34,843 bases of DNA. Source: Acidobacteriota bacterium (GTDB lineage Bacteria > Acidobacteriota > Blastocatellia > Pyrinomonadales > Pyrinomonadaceae). Location of the stretch: assembly GCA_003222895.1 (NCBI GenBank), contig QHXI01000075.1, positions 1 through 34,843 on the forward strand. Reading direction: 5' to 3'. Position 1 is the first letter of the stretch; every line of letters begins with the position of its first letter. Under the pieces are notes generated by a model. The model searched no databases. It had not been told where the DNA came from and saw only the letters and a list, made by a program, of their open reading frames with translations. Positions 1 to 8,543 of this stretch are shown here, in pieces. Both the position numbers and the translations under genes were made by a program.

Positions 1-497
1 AACGCGAAGATAATTCCGGCAAGCCATGCTGCTGCGTTCGCTCGCGTCAGCGTTCGTGTCAGTCGAAAAGCTCCGTAGCCGCTAAACGCGAAACCAAGAA
101 AAGTCGCGATGGCGCTAACCGTGAGCGGACGCAACCCCATCGCAAATAAAGGAAAGAACAGAACCGCTATGCCGTAGTCGTTTTCGCTGAACGCAAGTGT
201 GTAGCGATAGGGATAAAAGATATTTGCGTCGAACAAGTGCAACGGGTTGTGAAACGTCTGATGAAAATCCCACCAAAGCGTCCAGGCAATCATATAAGGA
301 TCGCCTTTGTCAGCAACCGCATCGCGCAGATGCAGAATCCAGGGCCACGTCATCAATCCGGTCAGCAAGCAAAAACCGAGAACAATTCCGACCTCGCGCG
401 CGCCTGCGCTGCCGAGAATTCTCTCGACATACATTCGCGCTGACCGCTCGCCGTTTGTAGCGCTGTGCTTGGATTCGATCTGCCTGGAAGTTGACAT
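1..497 (-). CDS. Polytopic membrane protein, GT-C-like, N-terminal part
   Basis: An open minus-strand frame starts at an ATG at 497 and runs off the left edge without a stop, giving about 165 residues. The protein begins with a polar tail of about 35 residues. Hydrophobic segments follow (around LGFCLLTGLMTWPWIL, then VLFFPLFAMGL and a further stretch), separated by a soluble loop containing DPYMIAWTLWW and FYPYRYTLAFSEND. An acidic-aromatic loop after the first membrane segment is typical of GT-C style membrane glycosyltransferases and related polytopic envelope proteins, but no catalytic motif is decisive here. It is transcribed divergently from the GT2 gene at 632, with 134 bp between them. 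A second ATG 21 codons in (MYVERIL) is an alternative start. Function beyond membrane envelope protein is inference. Confidence 0.7.
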   Translation of the reverse strand, partial: MSTSRQIESKHSATNGERSARMYVERILGSAGAREVGIVLGFCLLTGLMTWPWILHLRDAVADKGDPYMIAWTLWWDFHQTFHNPLHLFDANIFYPYRYTLAFSENDYGIAVLFFPLFAMGLRPLTVSAIATFLGFAFSGYGAFRLTRTLTRANAAAWLAGIIFA

Positions 498-631
498 TTT
501 GATTAGGCGAAGCTGACTGAGCGGCCAATGGCGGTCTAAGTTGTCATTCCGGCATTTGCAGTGTTAGCTTGTGACTCTTTTCTCGGCAGCGGCAAGTTCG
601 AAGCGCGCATTGTGTTGGCCTCAAATAGTTA

Positions 632-1516
632 ATGTCAAGAACAATAACCAGCGAGTCCGTCAAGACGTCGAGCGCTGCGAGGATCGCAGTGCTAATTCCC
701 TGCCACAACGAAGAGTTGACCGTCGCTCAAGTCGTCAATGCATTCGGGAATGAGCTGCCGCAGGCGCGCATCTATGTCTTCGATAACAATTCTACTGACG
801 GCACCGCGGAACGCGCGCTGGCCGCCGGCGCGACGCTCATGTCTGAGCCACGACAAGGCAAGGGTTTTGTGGTGCAATCGATGTTTCGTCGCGTTGACGC
901 CGATGTCTATGTGATGGTCGACGGCGATGGAACTTATCCGGGTTGGGCGAATCGTCTGGTGTTGGCTGTGCTGAACTCGATGTTTCGCGCGAAGCTGACT
1001 GATATTCTTTCCGGCTATCGCGCCTTCAATCGCAAGTTCGTGAAGACGTTGCCGGTCTTTGGCGGCGGATTCGAAATCGAAACTGAGCTGACCATCAAGG
1101 CGGTCGCGCGCGGCTATCGGATTGTCGAAATTCCGACGGCATTGACTTCGCGGCCCGCGGGGAGCCATTCAAAAATAAAATTCTTTCGCGACGGATTTCT
1201 GATTCTGAATACAATCCTCGCATTGTTCCGCGACTACAAACCGCTGACGTTCTTCGGCACCACCGGCGCCGTCCTGCTGTTGCTTTCCCTTATCCCCGGA
1301 GTTGCCGTCGCGCTTGAGTTTGTTAAGCCACACGCGCTTGTGCGGCCGCTTCTGGCCATCTTTGCCGTCGGCATTTTTCTGTGCGGCTTGTTGTCGATTT
1401 CAGTCGGGCTGGTGCTGCATTCGATCGCGCGGCGTTCTCAGGAGTTTGATTATCAGATTCAGGTTTTGAGCGACGAACTGCGGGCGCGAAACTTCTCTGC
1501 CGATCATCATGAGTAG
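632..1516 (+). CDS. Family 2 glycosyltransferase with C-terminal membrane pair, internal deletion suspected
   Basis: This 294-residue protein has the GT2 GT-A fold signature: IAVLIPCHNEE near residue 18, DNNSTDGT near 51 and the metal-binding DGD in MVDGDGTYP near 93. Further on are SGYRAF, FEIETELT and the polyprenyl-phosphate-sugar-synthase-like RPAGSHSK. Two C-terminal hydrophobic segments (about residues 205-225 and 235-260) should anchor it in the inner membrane. It probably transfers a sugar from a nucleotide donor to a polyprenyl or glycan acceptor. In relatives I remember, about 35-40 residues including an M-V-V-G-x-R stretch lie between the TYP after DGD and the FGNRLV segment. Here TYP is followed directly by GWANRLV, so a conserved block appears missing in frame. 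Activity is therefore uncertain. Its last 8 bases overlap the next gene's start, suggesting translational coupling. Confidence 0.85.
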   Translation: MSRTITSESVKTSSAARIAVLIPCHNEELTVAQVVNAFGNELPQARIYVFDNNSTDGTAERALAAGATLMSEPRQGKGFVVQSMFRRVDADVYVMVDGDGTYPGWANRLVLAVLNSMFRAKLTDILSGYRAFNRKFVKTLPVFGGGFEIETELTIKAVARGYRIVEIPTALTSRPAGSHSKIKFFRDGFLILNTILALFRDYKPLTFFGTTGAVLLLLSLIPGVAVALEFVKPHALVRPLLAIFAVGIFLCGLLSISVGLVLHSIARRSQEFDYQIQVLSDELRARNFSADHHE

Positions 1517-3758
1517 CATTCGCGCATTTCCCAACCTCAACCTGAAGAGTTTTCGCGAGCGTTTCGATCTCGCGTCACTCATCTTCGCGCCATACGTGCT
1601 CACGATCGTCTGGCAGTACTTCGCCGTTATTCCCAACAAGGCCGTGGCATGGATCATCGCGGTGGTTGTGTCCGCAGTTCTTTGGTACGCATTCGTTGCT
1701 TTAAAAGAGACGCCAAAAGAAACGACCTCGTGGCAGTTTTGGTTGGTCGTGGCCTTACCGCTGCTGCTGATTTACTTACTTCGGGTCGCGTTTCCCGACG
1801 TGTCATTCGACGTGCTGAACTATCACGTCTTTCACAGCGAACGCGCCCTGCATGGCTGGCTCTTCATTCCGGGAGATTTTTTTCCGACGGCCGCGCCGTT
1901 CAATCCGACGCCGGACATTCTCACCGGACTCTATCGCCACGCGCTCGGGTACCGGCTCGGCACCATCGTTAATTTCGTGGCGCTAATTTGGACCGGAATC
2001 ATTCTTAATCGTCTGCTCCGCGATTACATCAAAAGTGTTTGGCTGCGAAACGTGAGCATCCTATTCATTCTTTGCACTGAGCAGCTCATGTTTCAAATCA
2101 ACAACTACATGGTTGATTTGCTGGCGTTGCCGCTGCTGCTCGAAGCCACCATCATCGCGATCGATGCAAAGACAAATCGAGTTATCCAACGCGCGACCTG
2201 GCTCGCGCTGTTGCTTGGCGTCGCGACCGCGTTCAAGCTGGCAAATCTTTTCATCGCGCTTCCCGTCGTTTTGGCTTACCTGATTAATTTGTTCGTCACC
2301 GCCGATCCGGGCAACCGCATAAAAAAGCTCGTGCGCCTTTTGAAGAGCACGCCCACCGCAGCAGTCGCGTTCTTACTTTCAATCGCGCCATTCACGATTT
2401 TTATTTTTCGTGAGACAGGAAATCCGATCTTTCCGCTTTACAACAGTCTGTTCAAATCGGCGTTCTGGCCGCAGGGCGCCGTGTTTGATCCGCGCTGGGG
2501 TCCATGGGGAGTCGCCGAAACGCTCGGGTGGCCCTTCGTGATGTTTTTTCGTCCGTGGCGGCTCAATGAATTCACGTTTTATTCAGGAAGACTAACCGTC
2601 GGTTACGTGCTCGCATTCCTGTGCCTCTTCATCGCTCGCGCTGATCGACGTGTTCGCGCGATCGCCTTTATCACCCTGCTGGGAACGATTCTGTGGAGCG
2701 CTACCAGCGGCTACATTCGCTATGCTTTGTACTTTGAGCTGACCAGCGGCTTTCTACTCATCTGGCTCGCGTACTTCATCTGGATAAAAACTGCGCGCTT
2801 TCCCAACTGGGCCAGGTATGCCGCGCAAGCACCGCTTTGGTTACTGCTGATCGGGCAGAGTTATGTCGCGCTCCGTTACGTAAAGCGTTGGGAATGGAGC
2901 ACGCGGCAAACAGCTCTCAATCAATCCCGACAGTTTTTTCGCGAATCGAAGAACCTGCTTCGCGATCGCTCACTCGCGAACTATCTCACGCCGGAAGACA
3001 AAGCGCCTTTCGATGATGTCGACGTCTGGTTCGAAACAACTTACAAGACGGCCGCGTTCGAGGCTCTGCTAAATCCGAAGACTCCGGTCATCGGAGTTCG
3101 CATGCCGAATTATTTCGACACGAATCTGGCGCGCCAGAAATTCGCCGAAGTGCTCCAGTCCGTTCGGGGCAGGCGAATGTTTACGCTGACTGATCGTGAA
3201 AGTTATGAAGACGCACGCGCTTTATTGGCCGCACGGGGACTGACGTTGGGAAAAGCGCGCGCTGTCTCGATTGATTATTTTTCCGAGTCAGTCAGATTCA
3301 ATATGCTTTTGGTAGAAGTCTTGCCAAGCTGGCAGAATACTGGTCAAGCTAATCGAGCGGAGAAAGGTCTGCCGCTACCGGACATGGCATTTAAGGCTCG
3401 GCTGTCAGTCTTGAATCCGCCGGCAGTGATGCGCGCCGGGGAACAGCAGACGATTCGCGTCCGGATGACGAATGAAAGTAACGTGAGCTGGCCCGGCCGC
3501 CAGCCAACGTGGCAATTTCAATTGACTGTCGGCGATCGCTGGCTTGATGAAAAAGGCGGCAAGGTGAATGACGTCGATGCGCGCGTTGCGCTCTTCGACG
3601 ATCTGCAACCGTCTGAATCCGTCGAATTGCCGTTGACGATCAATGCTCCGGATTCGCCGGGGACTTACATTCTTCAAATCGATGCGATTCAGGAAGGCGT
3701 CGCGTGGTTTGGCGATCGAGGTTCACAGATTTTGAGCCTAAAAATCAAAGTCGAATAG
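1509..3758 (+). CDS. Polytopic GT-C-like membrane protein with C-terminal Ig-like domain
   Basis: This 749-residue protein has many hydrophobic segments through about residue 460 (for example VAWIIAVVVSAVLWYAFVAL and PLLLIYLLRVAF). The early periplasmic loop contains FPDVSFDVLNYHVFHSERAL, resembling the acidic loop of GT-C membrane glycosyltransferases. A soluble region of about 150 residues follows. From about residue 628 to the end lies an Ig-like beta-sandwich with the pattern NPPAVMRAGE, VRMTNESNVSWP, DRWLDEKGG, LQPSESVELPL, APDSPGTYIL and IQEGVAWF. This tail recurs in four other proteins of the window. The ATG overlaps the end of the upstream GT2 gene by 8 bp, so the two are probably one operon. 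The likely role is assembly of a lipid-linked or surface glycan at the inner membrane. No donor or acceptor can be read from the sequence. Confidence 0.85.
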   Translation: MSSIRAFPNLNLKSFRERFDLASLIFAPYVLTIVWQYFAVIPNKAVAWIIAVVVSAVLWYAFVALKETPKETTSWQFWLVVALPLLLIYLLRVAFPDVSFDVLNYHVFHSERALHGWLFIPGDFFPTAAPFNPTPDILTGLYRHALGYRLGTIVNFVALIWTGIILNRLLRDYIKSVWLRNVSILFILCTEQLMFQINNYMVDLLALPLLLEATIIAIDAKTNRVIQRATWLALLLGVATAFKLANLFIALPVVLAYLINLFVTADPGNRIKKLVRLLKSTPTAAVAFLLSIAPFTIFIFRETGNPIFPLYNSLFKSAFWPQGAVFDPRWGPWGVAETLGWPFVMFFRPWRLNEFTFYSGRLTVGYVLAFLCLFIARADRRVRAIAFITLLGTILWSATSGYIRYALYFELTSGFLLIWLAYFIWIKTARFPNWARYAAQAPLWLLLIGQSYVALRYVKRWEWSTRQTALNQSRQFFRESKNLLRDRSLANYLTPEDKAPFDDVDVWFETTYKTAAFEALLNPKTPVIGVRMPNYFDTNLARQKFAEVLQSVRGRRMFTLTDRESYEDARALLAARGLTLGKARAVSIDYFSESVRFNMLLVEVLPSWQNTGQANRAEKGLPLPDMAFKARLSVLNPPAVMRAGEQQTIRVRMTNESNVSWPGRQPTWQFQLTVGDRWLDEKGGKVNDVDARVALFDDLQPSESVELPLTINAPDSPGTYILQIDAIQEGVAWFGDRGSQILSLKIKVE

Positions 3759-3786
3759 AAATAGTTTCTTTAGAGGAGACGTCGCA

Positions 3787-4338
3787 ATGACTACAAATCG
3801 AAACATCACGCTGTTAATGGCCGTGGTTATAGTTTCCTTCGCATTTGCGTGCAGTGGCAACAAGCCATCCACGACGCCCGGTCAGTCGGCGCAATCGCAG
3901 AAGACGCAAGCGCAGCCTAACGCACCGGCGGCTTTGCCGAACACGGCATTCAAAGCCGAGATTTCTTTGGTCAACCCGCCTGCGAAATTGCGCGCCGGCC
4001 AAAAAGAAACCGTGCGTGTCAAGATCAAGAACGCGAGCAATGAGATGTGGTGGGCACGAGGCGCACCGGTCAACACGCGGCCGGATAATAGGTTTTATAT
4101 CGCCACAGGCGATCGTTGGCTAAAAGCTGACGGCTCGCTTGTGACGGACATGGATGGACGTTACGGCCTCGGAAAAGATCTCAGACCCGGAGAAGAAACT
4201 GAAGTGCCGCTGGGAATCACTGCGCCGAAAGATCCGGGTGAATACACCCTCGAAGTCGATCTGGTGCAAGAGCAAGTCGCGTGGTTCCGCGAAAAAGGAT
4301 CGCCGACCGCGAAAGTGAAAGTTACGGTAACTAAATGA
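3787..4338 (+). CDS. Lipoprotein made mainly of the shared Ig-like domain
   Basis: This 183-residue protein has a signal peptide (MTTNRNITLLMAVVIVSF) ending in a lipobox-like AFAC at about residue 22, so it is probably lipidated and exported. A Ser/Thr/Gln-rich linker leads to an Ig-like domain from about residue 55 to the end: NPPAKLRAGQ, VRVKIKNASNEMWWARG, DRWLKADGS, LRPGEETEVPL, APKDPGEYTLEVDLVQ and QVAWF. The domain is closely similar to the tail of the membrane protein encoded just upstream, with box-by-box correspondence. The gene starts 28 bp after that protein's stop and is preceded by a purine-rich GAGGAGACG about 7-8 bases before the ATG, so it likely belongs to the same transcription unit. 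It may be a stand-alone envelope version of the module; glycan binding is inference. Confidence 0.85.
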   Translation: MTTNRNITLLMAVVIVSFAFACSGNKPSTTPGQSAQSQKTQAQPNAPAALPNTAFKAEISLVNPPAKLRAGQKETVRVKIKNASNEMWWARGAPVNTRPDNRFYIATGDRWLKADGSLVTDMDGRYGLGKDLRPGEETEVPLGITAPKDPGEYTLEVDLVQEQVAWFREKGSPTAKVKVTVTK

Positions 4339-4345
4339 GTTCGCA

Positions 4346-4440
4346 GTGAGCGGTGAGCGGTGAGCAGTAAAAACAAGAAAGGCGACCCGATCACCGCAAT
4401 CCGCGGTTTTTCTGCTCACCGCTCACTGCTCGCTGCTCAC
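4346..4440. repeat. Imperfect inverted repeat of GTGAGCGGTGAGCAG units
   Basis: The gap between the lipoprotein and the GT fusion gene consists of repeated GTGAGCGGTGAGC units on the left and their reverse complement (CTGCTCACCGCTCAC) on the right. They are separated by about 45 bases. The arms could form a long stem ending near the next start codon. It may act as a transcriptional attenuator or simply be a dispersed chromosomal repeat. There is no clean U-tract to call it a rho-independent terminator. Confidence 0.6.
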
Positions 4441-4448
4441 TTTTGTTT

Positions 4449-7400
4449 ATGAAGCTCGCTTATTTCAGTCCGCTCAACCCGCAAGCGTGCGGCATCTCTG
4501 ATTACAGCGAAGAACTGCTGCCTTATCTCGCCACGCACGCCGAGATCGATCTGTTCGTCGATGGATTCGAACCAGGCAATCCCGATCTGCCGGTCGCAGA
4601 TTGCTTTGATTACAAAAAACATCCTTCGGCGCTCGGTCAGCTTGCGAATTACGATGCGATTTTTTATCACGTCGGTAACGACTATCGCTTTCACTACGGC
4701 ACCTGTACGGTGCTGCGCCGGCATCCGGGAATTGTCGTCTTCCACGATTTTGTTTTAGAGGACACATTCCTCGGGCGCGCGCGTGAAATTAACGAGTTCG
4801 AACTTTATCTCGACGAGATGGAGGCCTGTCACGGGCCGTCAGAAAGAGCGCGAGCCGAAGAATTTATTCGTCGTGGACAAGCCCCGCCGCAGGAAGACAC
4901 GCCGCTTCAGTTTCCGCTGAACTTGCGCACCGCTCGATCGGCGGAAGGAATCATCGCGCACTCAGAATGGAGTCGATCGCGGCTGGCAGAGCTCGCGCCG
5001 GGCACGCCGACTGCGCGCATCGCCATGCCGGTAAGAGTTCTGAATCCTGCCTTGCGACGCGCGTGGATGAAACGAAATCCTTTGCGCCAATTCATTTCGA
5101 TCGCAAGCTTCGGCTTGATCACGCCAGACAAAGGCATCGACGCAACTCTGCAAGCCCTCGCTTTGTTGAAAGACGAATTCGATTTTCATTACACGCTGGT
5201 TGGCGCTGAAAATAATTTCTATGACGTGCGCGAATCGATCATTCGTCACGGCATGAGCGAGCACGTCACGATCACCGGCTATGTTTCGCTCGAAGAGTTC
5301 GAGCGCCACATCGCAGAGACTGATATTGCAATCAATCTGCGCGATCACACGGTTGGTGAAACGTCCGCCAGTCTTTGCCGGCTAATGGGCATTGGAATTC
5401 CCGCGATCGTTTCGGACATCGGATGGTTCGCTGAAATTCCCGATGGCTCTGTGGTGAAGATTTTTCCCGCCGACAATTTTGCAGCTCTTCAAGCCAGGCT
5501 GAAGACGCTCATCGCAAATGCGAAGCTTAGAAGGAGCATCGGCGATCGCGCGCGCGATTTTGTGCTCACGGAACACAATGCGTGGCGAACCGCTGAAGCG
5601 TATATCGGGTTTGCGCGCGAAGTGATCGAACAGCGGCCCGCGCAATCCCGCCGAAGTCTTTCCGGCGCCACCTCAGGAACAAACGTTCAGGAAATACCAG
5701 GTGCGACGCATCAAGAAGATCCAACTTCGATCGCGAGTACCGATGAAAGCAGCCGGGTCCGTTCGCGGCGTTTGAGGATCGCGTACTTCAGCCCTCTAAA
5801 TCCGCAACCGAGCGGCATCTCTGATTACAGTGAAGAGTTGCTGATGCATCTGCGCCGGCTTCTCGACATCGATCTCTTCGTCGACGGCTTTGAACCAACG
5901 AATGCCGAGATAACGGCGAACTTTGCGGTGGTCGATTATCAGAAAGATCCTGCAGCGCTCGATAAGCTCAAAGACTATGATGCGGTGCTATATCACCTTG
6001 GCAACGATTATCGTTACCACGGCGGAATTTTTTGGGCGATGCAGAAACATCCCGGCATTGTCGTGCTTCATGATTTCGCGCTGCAGGATTTCTTTCTCGG
6101 CATAGCGCGGCAACAAGGCCGAATGAGCATCTATTTTGACGAGTTGGAAGCGTGTCATGGCAAGCGCGAACGCCAGTTCGCCGAAGAGCAAATGAGTCGC
6201 GGCGCCGTGCCGCCGCATGAAGGCGCGCCACTCGATTTTCCTTTGAACGCGAGCATCGCTCGATCATCTGAAGGCATCGTCGTGCATTCAGAATGGGCGC
6301 GCGAACGAATTGCGGCCGTGTCCGCGGGTGTGCCCGCGACTTCGATCAAACATCACATCACCGAACGCGCGGCTGAGACTCCTATGCCTGAGCGCGCACA
6401 AAACGGAAAGGTCACGATCGCATCGTTCGGCGGCATCACGCGCGATAAAGCCATCCATCGCGCGCTGTCTGCGCTGTCTGCGCTGCGCGAGGAGTTTAAT
6501 TTTGAATACGTGCTGGTTGGTTCGTCCGCGAATTTTCCGGATTTGCCGGACGTGATTCGTCAATACGAACTGGAAGATCGCGTGACGTTAACCAACTACG
6601 TAGGCCTCGAAGAATTTCAGCAGCGCATTCTCGCCGCGGACATCGCAATCAACTTGCGCGAACGGCCTGTCGGCGCAACGTCTGGCAGCTTGTGTCGGTT
6701 GATGGCTGCGGGCGTGCCGACGATTGTTTCCAACGTCGGTGCGTTTTCCGAGCTTCCCGACAATGCGGTCGTGAAAATCGACCACGACCAAAACGGTGAT
6801 GCTTTGTTGCAGGCTTATCTCCGCAAACTGATCGACGATCCATCTTTGCGCGCCCGCATCGGCCGCAACGCCCGCGAATACGTTCTCGCCGAACACAAGA
6901 TCGAAATGAGCGCCGCGAAGTACGCCGCGTTCATTCGCGAAGTCATCGCGCGCCGGCCGCGCACGAACTTCGTCAAGAGCATCGGCAACGAAATCTCGGC
7001 GCTCGGTATTAGACCAATCGACGAAATAGTTATGCGGAACGTTGCGTCAGAAATTGCGGCGCTCGCTCCGACTGCTGAATTCACCAAGACACGCTTCGCT
7101 TTTCCTGGGAGGACCCCCCAGCCAGCTCGTAAGACTGAAGCGGTCGCTCGCAGTAATGGCCGCGCTGATTTATGTACGCCGCCTGAGCCTGTCAAAGAAG
7201 CAGCAGCCGGCCGCATGCGAAAGATCGAAGGCGTCGATTACAAACGCGGCGCCGTCGAATACGCGCGCGCGCTCAGTCCCGAACTTAATTACTATCTGCG
7301 CACCAAGCCGTTCACGAATCTTCACAAGCCGATTAAGTTTTCCGGCGACGGCATGGACATCGAAACCGCGCGCCACTTTTATGACTTCGCGAACATCGCT

Positions 7401-8438
7401 GTCGCGCTCGCGCTGCGCGCCGATGCGAAGATTCTCGATGTCGGTTGCGGACCTGGATGGGTCAGCGAATATTTCGCGCGCATCGGGTACGACATGACCG
7501 GAATCGACATCAGCGACGATCTGATTCAAGTCGCCCGCGAGCGGCTCGCCGCGCTGCCTTATCAAGTCGATCAAGAGACGCCGGTGCGCTGCCGCTTTCT
7601 GGTCCACGACATCGAAGCTAAGGCGCTTAACGAGAAGTTCGACGCGATCATTTGTTACGACGCCCTGCATCATTTCGAAGACGAAAAGAGCGTGTTTCGC
7701 AATCTCGCAGCGATACTGGAAATCGGTGGCCTGCTGTTTATTGTCGAAGGCCAGAAGCCGGAAACTGACTCGGCCTTAGAGATCGAGCTGCGCGGATTCA
7801 TGGAGAAATATCAGACGCTCGAATCGCCTTTCAGCGAAGATTATCTATGCGGGTTGGTTGACGAAAACGGATTCAAGATCGTCGCCGATTACGTCAGCGT
7901 CAATGGCCTTTTCGAACAGCAGATGTTGCACGGTGGAAAAGATAGTCGAGCGTTGCCGCTGCGAACTCTCGACACTGGCTATCATTATTTGACCTGCATG
8001 AAGGTCGCCGATGGCGTGCCCGGGTCGAGTGTTCCAGACAGCCGCAAACCTAATGTTCTTCACGCGAAGATCATGCTGCGGCGTTCTCTGCCTGAAACTG
8101 TTGCGGCGGGCGAAGAACTAATTTTGCCAATTACGCTTATCAATATTGGCGACACAGTTTGGCTGACTGGTCAGACAGTACGTGAGGGACTGGTTATGCC
8201 GGGTGTGAGAATCATCGATTTCGATGGTCAGGTCGCGGTTGAATCGCACGGGCCGCTGCTGCCGCGCAGCGTTGCGCCCGGTCGCAGCCTAACCATCGAT
8301 GTGCACCTCAACGCTCCAAAGAAAGCGGGAGCCTATTCAATGAAAATCGATCTCGTCGATCAGAATATTTGTTGGTTTGAAGAAAGCGGATCGGAACCTG
8401 TCGTGGTTGACTTGATCGTGTCAGAAACCCGGCCGTGA
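4449..8438 (+). CDS. Fused GT-B glycosyltransferase x2, SAM methyltransferase and Ig-like domain
   Basis: This 1329-residue multidomain protein starts at the ATG at 4449; an in-frame TTG at 4443 is less likely. Residues about 1-395 form a GT4-like glycosyltransferase (YFSPLNPQACGISDYSEELL, later HSEWSR, SIASFGLITPDKGID, ETSASLCRLMGIGIP). Residues about 442-835 repeat the same architecture almost motif for motif (YFSPLNPQPSGISDYSEELL, HSEWAR, SFGGITRDKAI, SGSLCRLMAAGVPT), a clear internal duplication. A linker leads to a class I SAM methyltransferase with ILDVGCGPG at about 995 and CYDALHHF further on. The last roughly 125 residues are the Ig-like module (LPRSVAPGRSL, APKKAGAYSMKIDLVDQ, ICWF). 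The protein probably adds two sugars and a methyl group to one glycan, on the cytoplasmic face. No membrane segment is visible. The order of action and the substrate are inference. Confidence 0.88.
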   Translation: MKLAYFSPLNPQACGISDYSEELLPYLATHAEIDLFVDGFEPGNPDLPVADCFDYKKHPSALGQLANYDAIFYHVGNDYRFHYGTCTVLRRHPGIVVFHDFVLEDTFLGRAREINEFELYLDEMEACHGPSERARAEEFIRRGQAPPQEDTPLQFPLNLRTARSAEGIIAHSEWSRSRLAELAPGTPTARIAMPVRVLNPALRRAWMKRNPLRQFISIASFGLITPDKGIDATLQALALLKDEFDFHYTLVGAENNFYDVRESIIRHGMSEHVTITGYVSLEEFERHIAETDIAINLRDHTVGETSASLCRLMGIGIPAIVSDIGWFAEIPDGSVVKIFPADNFAALQARLKTLIANAKLRRSIGDRARDFVLTEHNAWRTAEAYIGFAREVIEQRPAQSRRSLSGATSGTNVQEIPGATHQEDPTSIASTDESSRVRSRRLRIAYFSPLNPQPSGISDYSEELLMHLRRLLDIDLFVDGFEPTNAEITANFAVVDYQKDPAALDKLKDYDAVLYHLGNDYRYHGGIFWAMQKHPGIVVLHDFALQDFFLGIARQQGRMSIYFDELEACHGKRERQFAEEQMSRGAVPPHEGAPLDFPLNASIARSSEGIVVHSEWARERIAAVSAGVPATSIKHHITERAAETPMPERAQNGKVTIASFGGITRDKAIHRALSALSALREEFNFEYVLVGSSANFPDLPDVIRQYELEDRVTLTNYVGLEEFQQRILAADIAINLRERPVGATSGSLCRLMAAGVPTIVSNVGAFSELPDNAVVKIDHDQNGDALLQAYLRKLIDDPSLRARIGRNAREYVLAEHKIEMSAAKYAAFIREVIARRPRTNFVKSIGNEISALGIRPIDEIVMRNVASEIAALAPTAEFTKTRFAFPGRTPQPARKTEAVARSNGRADLCTPPEPVKEAAAGRMRKIEGVDYKRGAVEYARALSPELNYYLRTKPFTNLHKPIKFSGDGMDIETARHFYDFANIAVALALRADAKILDVGCGPGWVSEYFARIGYDMTGIDISDDLIQVARERLAALPYQVDQETPVRCRFLVHDIEAKALNEKFDAIICYDALHHFEDEKSVFRNLAAILEIGGLLFIVEGQKPETDSALEIELRGFMEKYQTLESPFSEDYLCGLVDENGFKIVADYVSVNGLFEQQMLHGGKDSRALPLRTLDTGYHYLTCMKVADGVPGSSVPDSRKPNVLHAKIMLRRSLPETVAAGEELILPITLINIGDTVWLTGQTVREGLVMPGVRIIDFDGQVAVESHGPLLPRSVAPGRSLTIDVHLNAPKKAGAYSMKIDLVDQNICWFEESGSEPVVVDLIVSETRP

Positions 8439-8543
8439 GAGAGGGCTAAGTTTCAGACGAGGACCTTCAGATGTCATCACTTTCATGCTTTTCAAGTCAC
8501 GCTTTCGCTACTCGCCCTCCCTTATGGTCGGGCTTCTGACACT

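Noticed and set aside
692-1168. 158-residue minus-strand frame opposite the GT2 gene
   Set aside because: It lies entirely antisense to a strongly supported glycosyltransferase and has no recognisable family features.
4120-4419. Minus-strand frames over the lipoprotein 3' end
   Set aside because: They read the inverted repeat and the antisense of the lipoprotein (FTAHRSPLTANS-type translation of GTGAGC repeats).
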